From: Cymbomonas tetramitiformis
Taxonomy: Eukaryota; Chlorophyta; Pyramimonadophyceae; Pyramimonadales; Pyramimonadaceae
Assembly (NCBI GenBank): GCA_001247695.2
Contig: LGRX02028673.1
Location: forward strand, 1-64,000
DNA length: 64,000 nt
Direction: 5' to 3'
In this document: positions 26,284 to 36,499 of the stretch, one piece after another
How positions within the stretch are numbered: the first letter of the stretch is position 1
Layout: each line of letters starts with the position of its first letter
Notes under the pieces: generated by a model
The model's database searches: none
The model's input: only the letters and a program-made list of their open reading frames with translations
What the model was told of the DNA's origin: nothing
Position numbers and translations under genes: made by a program

Positions 26284-27196
26284 TATGCAAAAGTTGGGTC
26301 AACTGGTGCAGGCGGTAATTACCTGGTATTACCACGTATGGTAATTACCGGTAAATTACCCGGTATTACCACCCCCCACTTTCAAATTACCGGTAATGCG
26401 GCCACCTTAATATTCACCATCCTCTGGTTCATAAACTGATTAGATAATACTTTTTCATCCACAGGTGTTGTTGCAATGATACTTCAGCCAATTCTTGGGA
26501 GGACAAGTTACCTCTGGTGGAGTTTGCAATTAACAACACAGTTTCTGCATCTACTGGTTATTCACCATTCTATCTCGACTCGATGGCGCAGCCACTTTCG
26601 CCTCATGACCTGGCAATCACTATTCCGCCAGAAGCTCCTGTTCCATTACAGAATGCTATTCGAGATCATTTTGACCAGTACTCGGCTGTACATGCCAATG
26701 CGGTCGACAACATTTCCCGAGCAGCAGAAATTAGCCAAGCCAGATTCAATAAGACTCACATGCCCCGGCAATATGCAGTCGGGCAGAAAGTTCTTTTACG
26801 GACCGAGTTTATCCAATGGATTGGTTTGACAGAGGCAGGCAGACACTTCAAGCACCCATATATCGTGGGCCGTTTACTATATCCAAAGTGCTAAGTCATG
26901 GGCGTGCATACGAGTTAGATTTCGGAGACCTCGATATCCGTATCCATCCGGTACAGCCTGTATCCAGAATAGAGCTGTATAACGACTCGATCCAAGCACC
27001 TTTGCCTCTGCCACAGATGATCACCGAAGAAGGGCAACCACTGTTTGAGATATCACACATCATCTCAGATAAGATCACTAGAGGTGTCAAGTACTACTTA
27101 GTGCGATATGCAGGCTACGGCCCTGAGCATGACACCTGGGTCAAAGCCACAGAGCTGACCAATGCAGCAGACATGATAGCTGCCTATGAAGGCTAA

Positions 27197-28263
27197 ACAT
27201 TATATTAAGCCTGATGCCCTTACTTCTTGTAATATATACTAATACATGTCGATCATCTATATACCTTGCTCTTAATGTTTTATCATTATGTTGCATAGAA
27301 GCGGGAAATTGATCCTTCCTTGCTAAAGGTGTAGTGAGCCTTGTACAAAATCATACCCTTGCACAGATACGCACACATGCGAGATATCATATCTGTGGAT
27401 AAAATAAAAATTGCTAAATGCTACCTTTGCCAAGACCGTGGTTAGTCATCGGATTCTGTGGCCAGTCATCCGAAGCTACCGGAGACATCGACTGAGGTAG
27501 ACGGAGTTGTGATCCTAAGTTATGCCTGACAAACATAACTAAAATAAATTTCATATTAGTACGTGGCGAATCCACTCTCACTCATCGCGATAGATGTTCG
27601 TCAAAGCGTGCGTACTGGACAAAAAAATTGAGGAGTTGAGCAGACCGGGTAAAGGATTATAAGTCCAATCCCGTTAAGCAGGGCCACTCCGTTTGCATTA
27701 AAACAAGCCCCCGGTGAAATAACTCCGGAAACATCGGGCTCCCCGAACCACCTATGAACCTCCAAAGTAGCTTCAGGAGGGGAGGAAGGGTTGGGTGCAC
27801 TATATATAATAACTGTGGAAACATGTACCGGTTTGTCGATCAGTTATATATATCAGGCCGAGAATCGTTCGATTATAAATTGTTAAATCGTGGGATCATC
27901 GTTCGCAAAGGCGTCGACGGCTAGCGCAAATAATCCGTAACGTAAACCTCGGATACCTTGAATCGTCACTCTGAATCACGATACGCTTTAAGCGTCAATC
28001 TGAATCACGATACGCAATTCATGGAACCTTGAATCGTCACTCTGCAATACGATGCGCAATTCATGGGGGCTACATCCTAAGAACTGTAAGGCTAAATGCC
28101 TAAGGTGAGGGACTAAAGTGGACTCAGTTCCCCCCAATATCCTACAAACACCATGAGGGACGCCTCAAATCGGTGTAAGAAGACTGGTACCAGCAGAAGC
28201 AACAACAACAAAGACATCAAAGACATATACAAAGTATGCCCGTTGTGAGGTCACAACTCTTTT
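27197..28263 (+). other. 3' untranslated region of the Ty3/gypsy element
   Basis: No gene. It contains a two- to three-fold repeat of AATCGTCACTCTGAATCACGA and GATACGCAATTCATGG (27960-28065). Confidence 0.6.
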
Positions 28264-28276
28264 AAGAGGGGAGATC
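28264..28276 (+). promoter_or_regulatory. Polypurine tract
   Basis: AAGAGGGGAGATC directly precedes the TG of the 3' LTR at 28277, the usual plus-strand priming site. It shows that the true 3' LTR starts here and not at 30802. Confidence 0.8.
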
Positions 28277-28290
28277 TGTCAGGGTTATGA

Positions 28291-30801
28291 GGTAGCACTT
28301 CATTTTTGTCGCATGATCTATTTTTTTTGTCGCACCATGCGACACAGCAATTATATTCTGGAACGACAAAAGGGAGTAGGGTACTCATTATTGTCGCAGT
28401 GCGACAAACAGGGAGTAGGGGACTCATTATTGTCGCAGCGACACAAAGAAGACTATATTTTTGAACCGAATCTACAAAACTTATACAAAAGATTATGGAG
28501 TATAAACACCATATCACAGTTTACGGAAGAAAAGAAACAATTTGACAAGCTGGCATATGCAAATTAACTAACAATTGGCAGGGAAATGTGCTCACGTTAG
28601 CACAGCATGCACTATTTTCTACTCTATTTTAATTACATAACTATGCTTATACATCTTAACAATAAATGTGCAGTGCATACTGTTTCGAGTATTAAGTCAG
28701 GTACGAACAAACCAAATCCTATAAAAGATTGACTTATAAGTTCTAAAATCTAAAGGCTAAGCAGGTTGCTGGATACAGCAACATGCAATTCGCCAGCGAT
28801 AAAGGTAAACCTGAATTACCTGCACACAGCGAATGCGAAAACGTCAGAACGAAGTGAAAAAATATTGCAATCATCACAAAAACACGCAGGCAAATACGCA
28901 TTGGAAGCCAATAAGCAAAATAGTTCAAACTACACTCTTCACAATTTCCACACGGTAACATGCGTCTCGCCAACGAGCATGAGATATTTGAAATACCTGC
29001 ACACGGTAATCGCAAACAGGTCAGAAATAAAATGAATAACAAAACCAACCGTACACGCAACGACGCCAACAGCACACACGCGAAACAGGCCGTCAGGAAT
29101 GCGAAACAAACGTGCAGGAGTGCGGCGAAACAGGAAAACGTGAAAAGTATCCTGCAAAATTACGGAGAGAAAAGTCAGTGAGAGCGGTGGGGCTCGAACC
29201 CACGCTGCACAAGCTGTGCAGACATCGCCCTCGAAAAAAAACTCACCGCAGGAGAAACAGAACGAATACAAAACAGGCGCTCGAAAACCAAAAGTAAATT
29301 CCTGCAAAATATCAGTCAGTGAATGCTTGCGACAACATCAAAACGACGGGCAGCGGCACAGCCCGTCAGCCGGCCTACAAGAATGCCGTCTACGAAGAAA
29401 TTTAAGTGCCGCCAGCAATACCCGAATGTTGCTGGCGGCGTCACACATATAGCAAAAACGAACGCGACCTGTAGAACAATGAAACACAACTCTGCAAGGA
29501 TGTTAGGATTTAACCGGAAATTAGTTAGTATGAAGGGAAAAAATACATGCAGCAGTACAAAGCAGGACACAGCAAAAAAAACATTGTGAGGTGCGCCGCT
29601 AAACGAAAGCGTCAAGAATGAATGTGAAAGTAAACATCGAGATATCTCATATGTGAAATCAGCCAGCCGCGGCCCGCGTGGGTCTCACCGGTGAACCGAT
29701 TTCGCCATGACATGACATGCGTTGCCATGTCATGTAGTTCCACAGTGGGATTCCATTGTTCCCCTTCTGTCCCATTTTACACCTGTTCTCGACAGGTGTA
29801 AAATGGGACAGTAGACTAGGGGACGGTACAGTATGGTTTCGGGTACTGTATGGCATTCAACTGTGACACTGTAATCTTCGTGCGACAAAAGAAAGTACAC
29901 CGTGTCGCAAAACCATGCCATGTCAGCATGTTGCGAAAGTCTGAATCCAGTCGCATCGCATTTGTCGCGAGGACGCCACACTTAAGGGCTTTTTGTGGTG
30001 CAGTTTTTTAATTTGCCAATATATAAATCGAAACTGATCGCGTCGCTGATTGGCTTAGCCAGCGTCTGCAAACCATCTCGTTTTTGTCGTGCGATCCCTT
30101 TTCCTTGTCGTCCCATATTCATGGTGCGTATCTCAGGTGCTCGCACTTCTTATTGGCGGTTACGCGCGATCGGTCGAAAACATCTCATGTAAGCCACCCT
30201 GAAATCTGTAGCACGTGCTCCTTCTATAATTATACAAAAAACACGTGCTCCTTCTACGTGCACAGTCAGCTTATGGTATTTCGCGTGTGACCCATATTCA
30301 TGGAGTTTATCTAATCTCATGGCTTCTCTGATTGGCGATTATGCGCGATCGGTCGGAAATATCTTTTATACGCCATCTGAAATCTGTCGCGGTGATAACT
30401 TCTGCATGAATATCCATACTTCGATACTACGCCCAGGAATATTCTATGCGTCTCTGATTGGCGGCAATGCTCGATCGATTTGTATAACCCTCCTGCTTGC
30501 CATCTTAAGGTGACCGGTGTGGACTGCAATATAATTATATATGGGCGGTTACTCCCGATCTGTCGGGGAAATCACACTGTTTCCGTAAAAAAGGGCCCCA
30601 AGGTGGACAGTTCTGGTAGTATCGTGTATGTCGATGTCACTTTTTCCAGGAAAACCTGTTTCGCTCCTATAAGGGAAACGCAGGACCTTGCAGCTTTTTT
30701 TTGAAAAAGCTGCGAACCGTCGGTGTATAATGTTGAGTATAATCGGATCTGTTTGCGACACGACAGAAAAAATACACCTCGCGACAAAAAAAAAGGTGCT
30801 T
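28291..30801. mobile_element. 2.5-kb insertion in the 3' LTR, class uncertain
   Basis: Flanked by TCAGGGTTATGA (28279-28290, 30802-30813). The ends are imperfect inverted repeats: AGCACTTCATTTTTGTCGC on the left and AGCACCTTTTTTTTTGTCGC on the reversed right end. The target duplication (up to 12 bp) and AT-rich inverted ends would suit a Mutator-like or other DNA element. It includes many (T)TTGTCGC motifs and a tRNA-like unit, and no transposase. Confidence 0.6.
29138..29240 (-). repeat. tRNA-like (SINE-type) unit
   Basis: On the minus strand: GAGGGCGATGTCTGCACAGC then GTGGGTTCGAGCCCCAC, a T-arm-like hairpin with a B-box, then CGCTCTC. Related to the units at 7085-7530. The 5' half of a tRNA is absent. 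Confidence 0.45.
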
Positions 30802-31393
30802 TCAGGGTTATGACCGATGACACATGTGTCATACATGTCATACGTGTCATACATGTCAGACATGTCATACCATGTCATGTCATGTCGAGCCATGTCATAT
30901 ATTATAATGACAGACAGTCGTCAGTACGGTCGACTATGACTGTACATGTCATCGAGATGATAAGTCACATCATATTTGTCATTTATTCAAGGTAAGACTT
31001 GAATGACACATGTCATCGAGAGGCCGGATGTCGGACTCGAGAATGGCGAAGCAAGATGCTATCTTGAAGTACCGAACGGTTCGGAGAAGAAATCATCTTC
31101 GCTTCTAGCATGTGCGGAACAAGCATGCGAGTATCATATGGCGAACGCATTATTCGTTCAGCCGATACTAGTCGTTCAACCAATGCCTCGGGTTCACAAC
31201 CCAATAGCGGTACCATCTATGAGATGGGAGGCATTCGGTATATATGAGGTAGCGTTGTGCTACAGCAGTATCTTCGGACGAAGTCTGCACTCATCACCCG
31301 CTCATACGCTGCCCGAGTGTTACTGTTCAATAACACCTGCGCTATTTTATTATATCATAATATATCTTAAGGCTCGCGTGTGCGTCCTTATCA

Positions 31394-32636
31394 TGTTGTG
31401 GAACGCATGCGTGAGAAATTTCGCGGGGCTTTAGTGAAAACTGTGGATTTCGGGACTTTCTATGAGCCAAATATCATTAGATTCGCATTGGGGGCTAACA
31501 CGTCGAGATTCGTGGGTTGTGGGCGTCGGTTAACGAGAAAAATAATCAAGTTCAGATATCGATTTTATTTTAAAATCGTGGAATCATGTTATATATGGGG
31601 GGAAATCATATAACTCTTAACACCACAACGTCGAAGTCCCTATACTGCAAAGCCGATATTCGAACATGTCCTCGAAAATGATGCCAACACATGCGTATCT
31701 TGCGCTATTCTTAAGCCAATGATTTCATTGTTTGCGCAAAACGGACAGCGTCGCCTCATGATATAGTACCGGGGCCTTATACAAGCTACTTAGCAACGTG
31801 TAACGTGCACGATCCTTGAGTATGGATAATCGCACACTTAGCAGTTTACAAAGAAATCTCTGTACTTTGGGCAGACGAAGTGGGCGACCTAGGGATGTAA
31901 TGGGGATGTGCGGCATGCCATTGGGTGGCGATTTGAGTCTACTAAACACATATACCTCATACGCCATCATTTGAGGTCGTATGACCAAGTTATGCCCAAT
32001 ACTGCACTAAAGCTGATATTATATGCTGCAAAAGGGACTTCGACGTTGTGGTGTTAAAGGAAACCCGTTGCCGTTGAACGAGGAATCGGTTGCCAGCAGT
32101 CACGTTCCCCCGGCCTGGGGGGGCTTAAGTCGCTCATCCACCCAACGGCTGTCATTGATAGGGTAGGTAGGTTCTTGGGCTCAGGTGTGGTCTCGTATGC
32201 GGCTTGGGGTGCCAGCCTTGGAGGAGTGCTGCCTCCCTAGTCTTTGCAGTCACGGGGAAGGTTTGGCGGCGGGGAGGTTCGAACAAAGTCTCCATTCCTC
32301 CCTACATGCGCTTGGCACGATACGCTCTCCTTTTTGTCGCCACAATGGTTTCTTTTGTCGCCATAGACACTTTCCCGGTTCGCCGCAGAATTTTCGGCTG
32401 GATGCAGAATTTTCCGGGGGAAAAATCATCCGAACCCTTAGAAATTTCATTTCAATTCATATTCTGTCACGTTTCTCAGGAAATTCTGCATCGCCATCGC
32501 CATGCTTTGCCAGCCCTTTCGTCTACCGACCGCGACGTGATCACGCGACAACGACGCGAGAATACCCGACCGCATTCTGACCTGCGGGATGCGGTTGCGC
32601 TCAAGTCCTCAAGTCTCAAGATGAACGAAGTGCCAA
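31394..32636. repeat. Right arm of the giant inverted repeat, outer part
   Basis: Reverse-complement match to 8101-8908, resuming right after the Ty3/gypsy element. It begins with the TSD TGTTG and GGAACGCATGCGTGAGAAAT, and ends GAACGAAGTGCCAA at 32636. Confidence 0.88.
31621..32053. mobile_element. 433-bp piggyBac-like MITE
   Basis: Perfect terminal inverted repeats CACCACAACGTCGAAGTCCC (31621) and its complement ending at 32053, flanked by TTAA on both sides (31617-31620, 32054-32057), the target duplication typical of piggyBac. The other arm of the inverted repeat has the uninterrupted site near 8680, so the insertion postdates the arm duplication. No transposase. Confidence 0.85.
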
Positions 32637-33195
32637 TGTCACGACCCGTGCTCTCACGACTGTTACTTGCGCGACTCGAGAGCGACTGTTTGTTATGACA
32701 GCTCAGGTGCAGACACCAGTGACAAGGGTGATTGGGGAAGGGCAGGAGGGGTGGCGCACAGTGGGCCAGGCTGGCACTTTGGAGGATATGCAGTGTAAAA
32801 AGGGTGAACCATAGTATGCCAAACTGGACCCTAGTGACTAGCAGTACTGTCAGAGCTCTATCAATGGGGGAGATAAGGAGGGAGACGCGAGGAGAGCGGC
32901 AGTAGCTCGTTTTCAATTTCCCCTTTGGAACTGGCAAGGATTCTCGGGACTGGAGAGATATCAGCATAGGGGCAAGCGCGCAACGTTGGGACACAGAAGC
33001 AGTTTACTCACTTGGCAAGACTACCTGTAGGGACCCAGGCGGGTAGCCTTCACTGCGGTGATAAGTATCGCACTATATCCGAGATAATATGCTCGCGACT
33101 GTACATTCAGCTTTCCTCATCTACTGTCAATAGTTATCAAGCAGAGATATTCAAAGAAGTCATGTCGCAGCGTTCATAAAGCAAGCCAATTGTTC
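32637..33195. other. Intergenic, nothing supported
   Basis: Short ORFs only, no splice-consistent gene. It lies between the inverted repeat and the Gag-only element. Confidence 0.4.
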
Positions 33196-33200
33196 AGTAT

Positions 33201-33390
33201 TGTGAGATATATAGCTACGACTATATATTGAGTTACGGTCAGAATGCTTTCACTTTCAGTTTGCAAGAGTGTAGACAAAACATAAGTTAGTCTCGGCTTT
33301 ATGCCGGAAACCCTAAACCTGTGACACCCGTACTGTACGGAGTACTAATACAGATAACAGGAAGTGACACACGGTGTGTCACATCCAGCA
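33201..33390 (-). repeat. 3' LTR of the Gag-only element
   Basis: 190 bases. Contains a TGTGACACACCGTGTGTCAC-like palindrome on the minus strand and a TACTCCGTACAGTACGG segment. Confidence 0.9.
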
Positions 33391-33666
33391 CACCACCCTG
33401 GACTATTACGGAGGAAGAGTTAGGGTGGAGCAGGGTTGTTGCAGTTTGGAAACACACCATCTCAAGCGGTGGAAACAATTCTAGAGGGGGCCTGTGCTCT
33501 TGGCCAGGGCGGTCCCAAATCTCTAGCTAGCTGTGCACACAGGTAGGCATTTTGGCCCAATACTGATCTAGCAAGCTACTAGCAGTCACAAAACAACTCT
33601 AGCCACCTTGAAAGCGGTCTGCAAAGTAGAGTTCACTGTTGAAGTTGCTGTTGTCAATCTCAAAGT

Positions 33667-35913
33667 TCAGATTGAAGAAGTCAAAAGTGTCAAAGCCCAG
33701 AGAAGGAGAGAACCAGAGTCCAGATTGAAGTTGGCGTCGGGGTCAGCGGGTCCAGAGTCCAGAAAGGCGGAGTCAGGGAAGAAGTCCATTGCGCAATTCT
33801 GACAATCGAAGTACTGCCCGGACACCACCGCCCGTGGAGCAATCTCCACGCCACAAAGTGCAGAGGCGGTGACGGTGTCGAGCAAAGCCATGCTCACACA
33901 CATGAACAGAGCCGGCAGTGCTGCTGCCGTGAGGAGACTGCCAATTGACGGTGCCCGGACACCACCAACCCGTGGAGCGGGTGACGGTGCGTCCACATGT
34001 AATTCCTCGTCGCCAGATTCTGAGTCAGCCACGCTAGCCGAATCATGCGTGGAAGAAATGTACGGAGGCAGGGGGCTGAAGGATTGAATTGAAACCTGCG
34101 GCTCGGGCTCGAAGAAGCCCAATTTCACAGACATGCCGTCCATAAAGGACTGCTCGAAGGGGGGTTCGTTGTCGACGAACTGCTTCGGGAAGATTAGCGC
34201 GCTCTCGTCGCTCTCGGCCGTCACTTGCGGTTCAGGCTCCGCGATGCTCTCGTCGATCACGGCGGGCGTGGCCGTGCCGAAATGAACCATGGGAAAATGC
34301 TGCGGAGCCGACTCAACACCACCGGCTACCTGCTTCAGCCCACGGAGAGCCGTGCGCGCCTCGTGCACGCGGGTAGCAAGGAGAGAGGGCGGAGAAGGGA
34401 TTAAGCCTGCGTACTGCGCCCGAAGGCCGATGCTGTTGTCGTCGGCGAAGGTAAAGGGCTCCTCGTCGTGACGAACAACGGGCTGATCATGTTGTCCACA
34501 GAGTCGAGCGAAGGTGGCGTCGTCCTGGGCGTCGAAGGCGGTCTGGAACGCGGATACAATCTCGTCGTTCTCGTCGGCAGTCACCAAGTCGCACTCCGCG
34601 CATGCCATGTCGTCCGTGGGGCAATTCGCGGTGTCGTGGAAGTGTCCAGGTGGACAACGCGCGCACTCAGGGACGAAGGCGGAGGAGGCCACGTGGAACG
34701 AGATGTTGTGGGCGGAGTTCTTTTTGTAGTGGGTCTGACTCCAATTCCCGTCGGTCTTGAGTGGGCTCGCGGCGAAGCGGAAGCCCTTTTGCCCGCCATA
34801 GCCTCCAACACGATTGTCGCGGCCATGGAACTTGCCGTCATCCCTCCTGTTGCGCTCATCCCGCCAACGTGAGGGTGGGAAAGAGACACCACGCTTACCG
34901 TCACGCTGCTGGCGGTGGCGGTGAGAGTCAGCGAATCCAGAAAGAGGCTCGTCGTCCTTCGCGATTGAGCCCTTCAGCGTGACGAGAGTCGAGGCGGCGG
35001 CCTCCAATTGCGTCTCGAACTCCATGATGAGGTTCTTCACGTCAACTCCACCAGAGTAAAGCATAGTCGGGGAAGTCGGAGGTGACGGCTTAGGCTGCTT
35101 CGCGCGGCCAACACCGTTCTCGCTCTCCCAAATCTCGAGGATGTGGGCGTAGATGTCCTCGAGGTCGACCTTGGCCAAGTCCACGTCGAGCCGAAGCGGA
35201 GTGGTGACCTTGTCGTACATGATGGGGTCGAGGGACGCGAGAAGTTGCTTCTTGGCCATCATGTCGTCGAGCGGACCAGAGGCTGCGTTGCGGATGGCGG
35301 TCAAGCAGGCGTCGAAATCTTGAATTAGCGGGTCGGGGTCGAGCTTGGAGTCGAAGTAGATAGCACACAACTCCTCGTAGTTCCCAAGGGGTCGGAGAAT
35401 ACGAGGAAGGAGCCGCTTCGTAACTTCAAGCAAGGCTCGTTTCCCATCCCGCGGGGAAGCACGTCCAGAAGCGTCCACCCAACGCCTGGCGGGTGAGTGT
35501 GGCTTCGTTAAAGATGTCAACGTCGTGAAAAGAATGGCGTTGTAGACGTTGTTGACCTCTTTGGTGGCATCCGCCAAGTCGAAGAGGGTGTCGTTGGCGG
35601 GGTCCTTCAGCTCAAATGCCGACTGCGACGATGTCACCAACGACGTCCATAGTACGTTGCGGTCCGATTCATCACCTCGGAATGAAGCTTCTTTGGCGCC
35701 AAGAGCGTCTCGAGATGTTCTCTTGATCAAATCCACGTCCCATGATGAATTCTGGACGGCCACGGCACGTGTCCGCTCAGGGGCCGTCAAAGTCGCTGCT
35801 GGAGATGCAGGCGTCGGCCGATAGCGCATCCCAACGTCTCGGGAAAAAATTGTGTCTAGACGAATTCGGTTGTGAGCCCCCATGGGAGGCGTAGCGTGTG
35901 AAGAAATACTCAT
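33667..35913 (-). CDS. Gag-like protein of a non-autonomous LTR element
   Basis: The frame is open from 36162, but the best start is ATG 35913 (MSISSHATPP), giving about 748 residues; the part before it is the leader. Residues near 185-290 resemble the copia-type Gag core (UBN2): DPDPLIQDFDACLTAIR, then KKQLLASLDPIMYDKV, then LEDIYAHILEIWE. A basic Arg/Gly-rich stretch follows, then a knuckle-like C-x2-C-x5-H-x4-C (CARCPPGHFHDTANC, about 34625-34669). The last 250 residues are acidic and include a hydrophobic stretch (about 33860-33950) and a short LDSGP segment near the end that could be a protease remnant. Likely role: particle formation and RNA packaging for an element that lacks its own enzymes. 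Confidence 0.7.
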   Translation of the reverse strand: MSISSHATPPMGAHNRIRLDTIFSRDVGMRYRPTPASPAATLTAPERTRAVAVQNSSWDVDLIKRTSRDALGAKEASFRGDESDRNVLWTSLVTSSQSAFELKDPANDTLFDLADATKEVNNVYNAILFTTLTSLTKPHSPARRWVDASGRASPRDGKRALLEVTKRLLPRILRPLGNYEELCAIYFDSKLDPDPLIQDFDACLTAIRNAASGPLDDMMAKKQLLASLDPIMYDKVTTPLRLDVDLAKVDLEDIYAHILEIWESENGVGRAKQPKPSPPTSPTMLYSGGVDVKNLIMEFETQLEAAASTLVTLKGSIAKDDEPLSGFADSHRHRQQRDGKRGVSFPPSRWRDERNRRDDGKFHGRDNRVGGYGGQKGFRFAASPLKTDGNWSQTHYKKNSAHNISFHVASSAFVPECARCPPGHFHDTANCPTDDMACAECDLVTADENDEIVSAFQTAFDAQDDATFARLCGQHDQPVVRHDEEPFTFADDNSIGLRAQYAGLIPSPPSLLATRVHEARTALRGLKQVAGGVESAPQHFPMVHFGTATPAVIDESIAEPEPQVTAESDESALIFPKQFVDNEPPFEQSFMDGMSVKLGFFEPEPQVSIQSFSPLPPYISSTHDSASVADSESGDEELHVDAPSPAPRVGGVRAPSIGSLLTAAALPALFMCVSMALLDTVTASALCGVEIAPRAVVSGQYFDCQNCAMDFFPDSAFLDSGPADPDANFNLDSGSLLLWALTLLTSSI

Positions 35914-36304
35914 GATAAAAATCCTATAGGTGGGTACGTCGGGGTAAGGTGGCGATGGCGCGGAGAGGAGGAACTCGCGGAAATGGTGATGGCAAAAGCA
36001 GTCAAAACGTCCGTAACTGTGAAATCCCAATTGTAGAAATGTGGAAGTCGAAGTACACGTTGCGCAAGAAGTCCGCGACAAGGAGTGATCAATTCCAGTC
36101 AAAACGAAAATCCCGTGGACATCCAGAAAATCACGTAGGGTACGCTGCAGCGATAAACACAATTACTCCGTAACGACGCGTGCCTCAACCGCGAGTCCTC
36201 ATAGCGCAACCATCAAATGGCCCCCCAACGCCCCACCAACCGGAGGCGTTTAGCCAATCATGCTACCAAAAGTTGTAGTGGAAGGTGCCTGGCGCACCAT
36301 AACC

Positions 36305-36494
36305 TGTGAGATATATAGCTACGACTATATATTGAGTTATGGTCAGAATGCTTTCACTTTCAGTTTGCAAAAGTGTAGATAAAACATAAGTTAGTCTCGG
36401 CTTTATGCCGGAAACCCTAAACCTGTGACACCCGTACTGTACGGAGTACTAGTACAGATAACAGGAAGTGACACACGGTGTGTCACATCCAGCA
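36305..36494 (-). repeat. 5' LTR of the Gag-only element
   Basis: 190 bases, about 98 per cent identical to the other LTR. A primer-binding site should follow at 36304 on the minus strand (GGTTATGGTGCGCC...); I could not match it to a named tRNA. Confidence 0.88.
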
Positions 36495-36499
36495 AGTAT

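Larger units (their letters stand above)
24611..26409 (+). mobile_element. hAT-type DNA transposon
   Basis: Terminal inverted repeats TAAGGTGGCCG (24611) and CGGCCACCTTA (26399-26409), flanked by a perfect 8-bp target duplication ATATTCAC (24603-24610, 26410-26417), the hallmark size for hAT. The ends are rich in GGTAATTTACCG motifs. It encodes a partial hAT transposase. Confidence 0.88.
24580..26464 (+). other. Intron-like interval inside integrase
   Basis: The coding frame breaks at CTCAG|GTACTTTTC and resumes at TTTTTCATCCACAG|GTGTTG. Joining 24579 to 26465 restores the frame across a conserved part of integrase (DILR then CCCN...WEDKLPLVEFA, paralleling the usual LR-C...W...LPLVEFAYN). 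The interval is GT...AG with a pyrimidine-rich 3' end. Removing the hAT element and one TSD copy leaves about 78 bases, a normal short intron. Confidence 0.7.
20128..27196 (+). pseudogene. Ty3/gypsy gag-pol polyprotein, several frameshifts
   Basis: Gag starts at ATG 20128. The frame changes near 20450 and again near 20610 within the Gag core. Then follow a CCHC knuckle (CQRCGRTNHATKDC, about 21205), an aspartic protease with DPGATSSF (about 21725), and RT with FMDD at 22829-22840. The RT/RNase H connection is displaced to another frame at about 23115-23400. RNase H (SDHQPLVYF) and integrase follow, with an HHCC finger (24033-24165) and D, D, E residues at about 24257, 24436 and 24546. After the intron-like gap 24580-26464 the integrase C-terminus resumes, a frameshift occurs near 26865, and a chromodomain (about 27045-27190) ends the protein. 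Family role: self-replication and targeted integration, the chromodomain steering to chromatin. This copy cannot make an intact polyprotein as read. Confidence 0.88.
15635..31393 (+). mobile_element. Ty3/gypsy LTR retrotransposon with chromodomain
   Basis: The element is bounded by LTRs beginning TGTCAGGGTTATGA and ending CCTTATCA, and by a 5-bp target duplication TGTTG (15630-15634 and 31394-31398). Order: 5' LTR, a 3.9-kb non-coding leader, gag-pol (protease, RT, RNase H, integrase, chromodomain), 3' UTR, polypurine tract, 3' LTR. The two LTRs differ by about six substitutions plus a 5-bp repeat indel over about 595 bases, so insertion is recent. It split the right arm of the inverted repeat. 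Secondary insertions lie at 17979-18620, 24611-26409 and 28291-30801. Confidence 0.9.
28277..31393 (+). repeat. 3' LTR, split by a 2.5-kb insertion
   Basis: The first 14 bases TGTCAGGGTTATGA (28277-28290) are followed by foreign DNA; the LTR resumes at 30814 after a repeat of TCAGGGTTATGA (30802-30813). The LTR without the insertion is about 594 bases and ends CCTTATCA at 31393. Confidence 0.85.
33201..36494 (-). mobile_element. Gag-only LTR retrotransposon (TR-GAG type)
   Basis: Two 190-bp LTRs (33201-33390 and 36305-36494; four differences seen) begin TGTGAGATATATAGC and end ACATCCAGCA on the plus strand. A 5-bp target duplication AGTAT flanks them (33196-33200, 36495-36499). The internal region holds one long minus-strand ORF with Gag features and no protease, RT or integrase, so it must borrow enzymes from a partner. 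A decayed relative is at 2162-4640. Confidence 0.85.

Noticed and set aside
29188..29240. A true tRNA gene
   Set aside because: Only the T-arm and acceptor 3' strand are recognisable; D-arm and anticodon arm cannot be formed.
33667..33760. Aspartic protease at the end of the Gag-only ORF (LDSGP)
   Set aside because: A lone LDSG-type string without the following hydrophobic flap and ILG motif is not enough.
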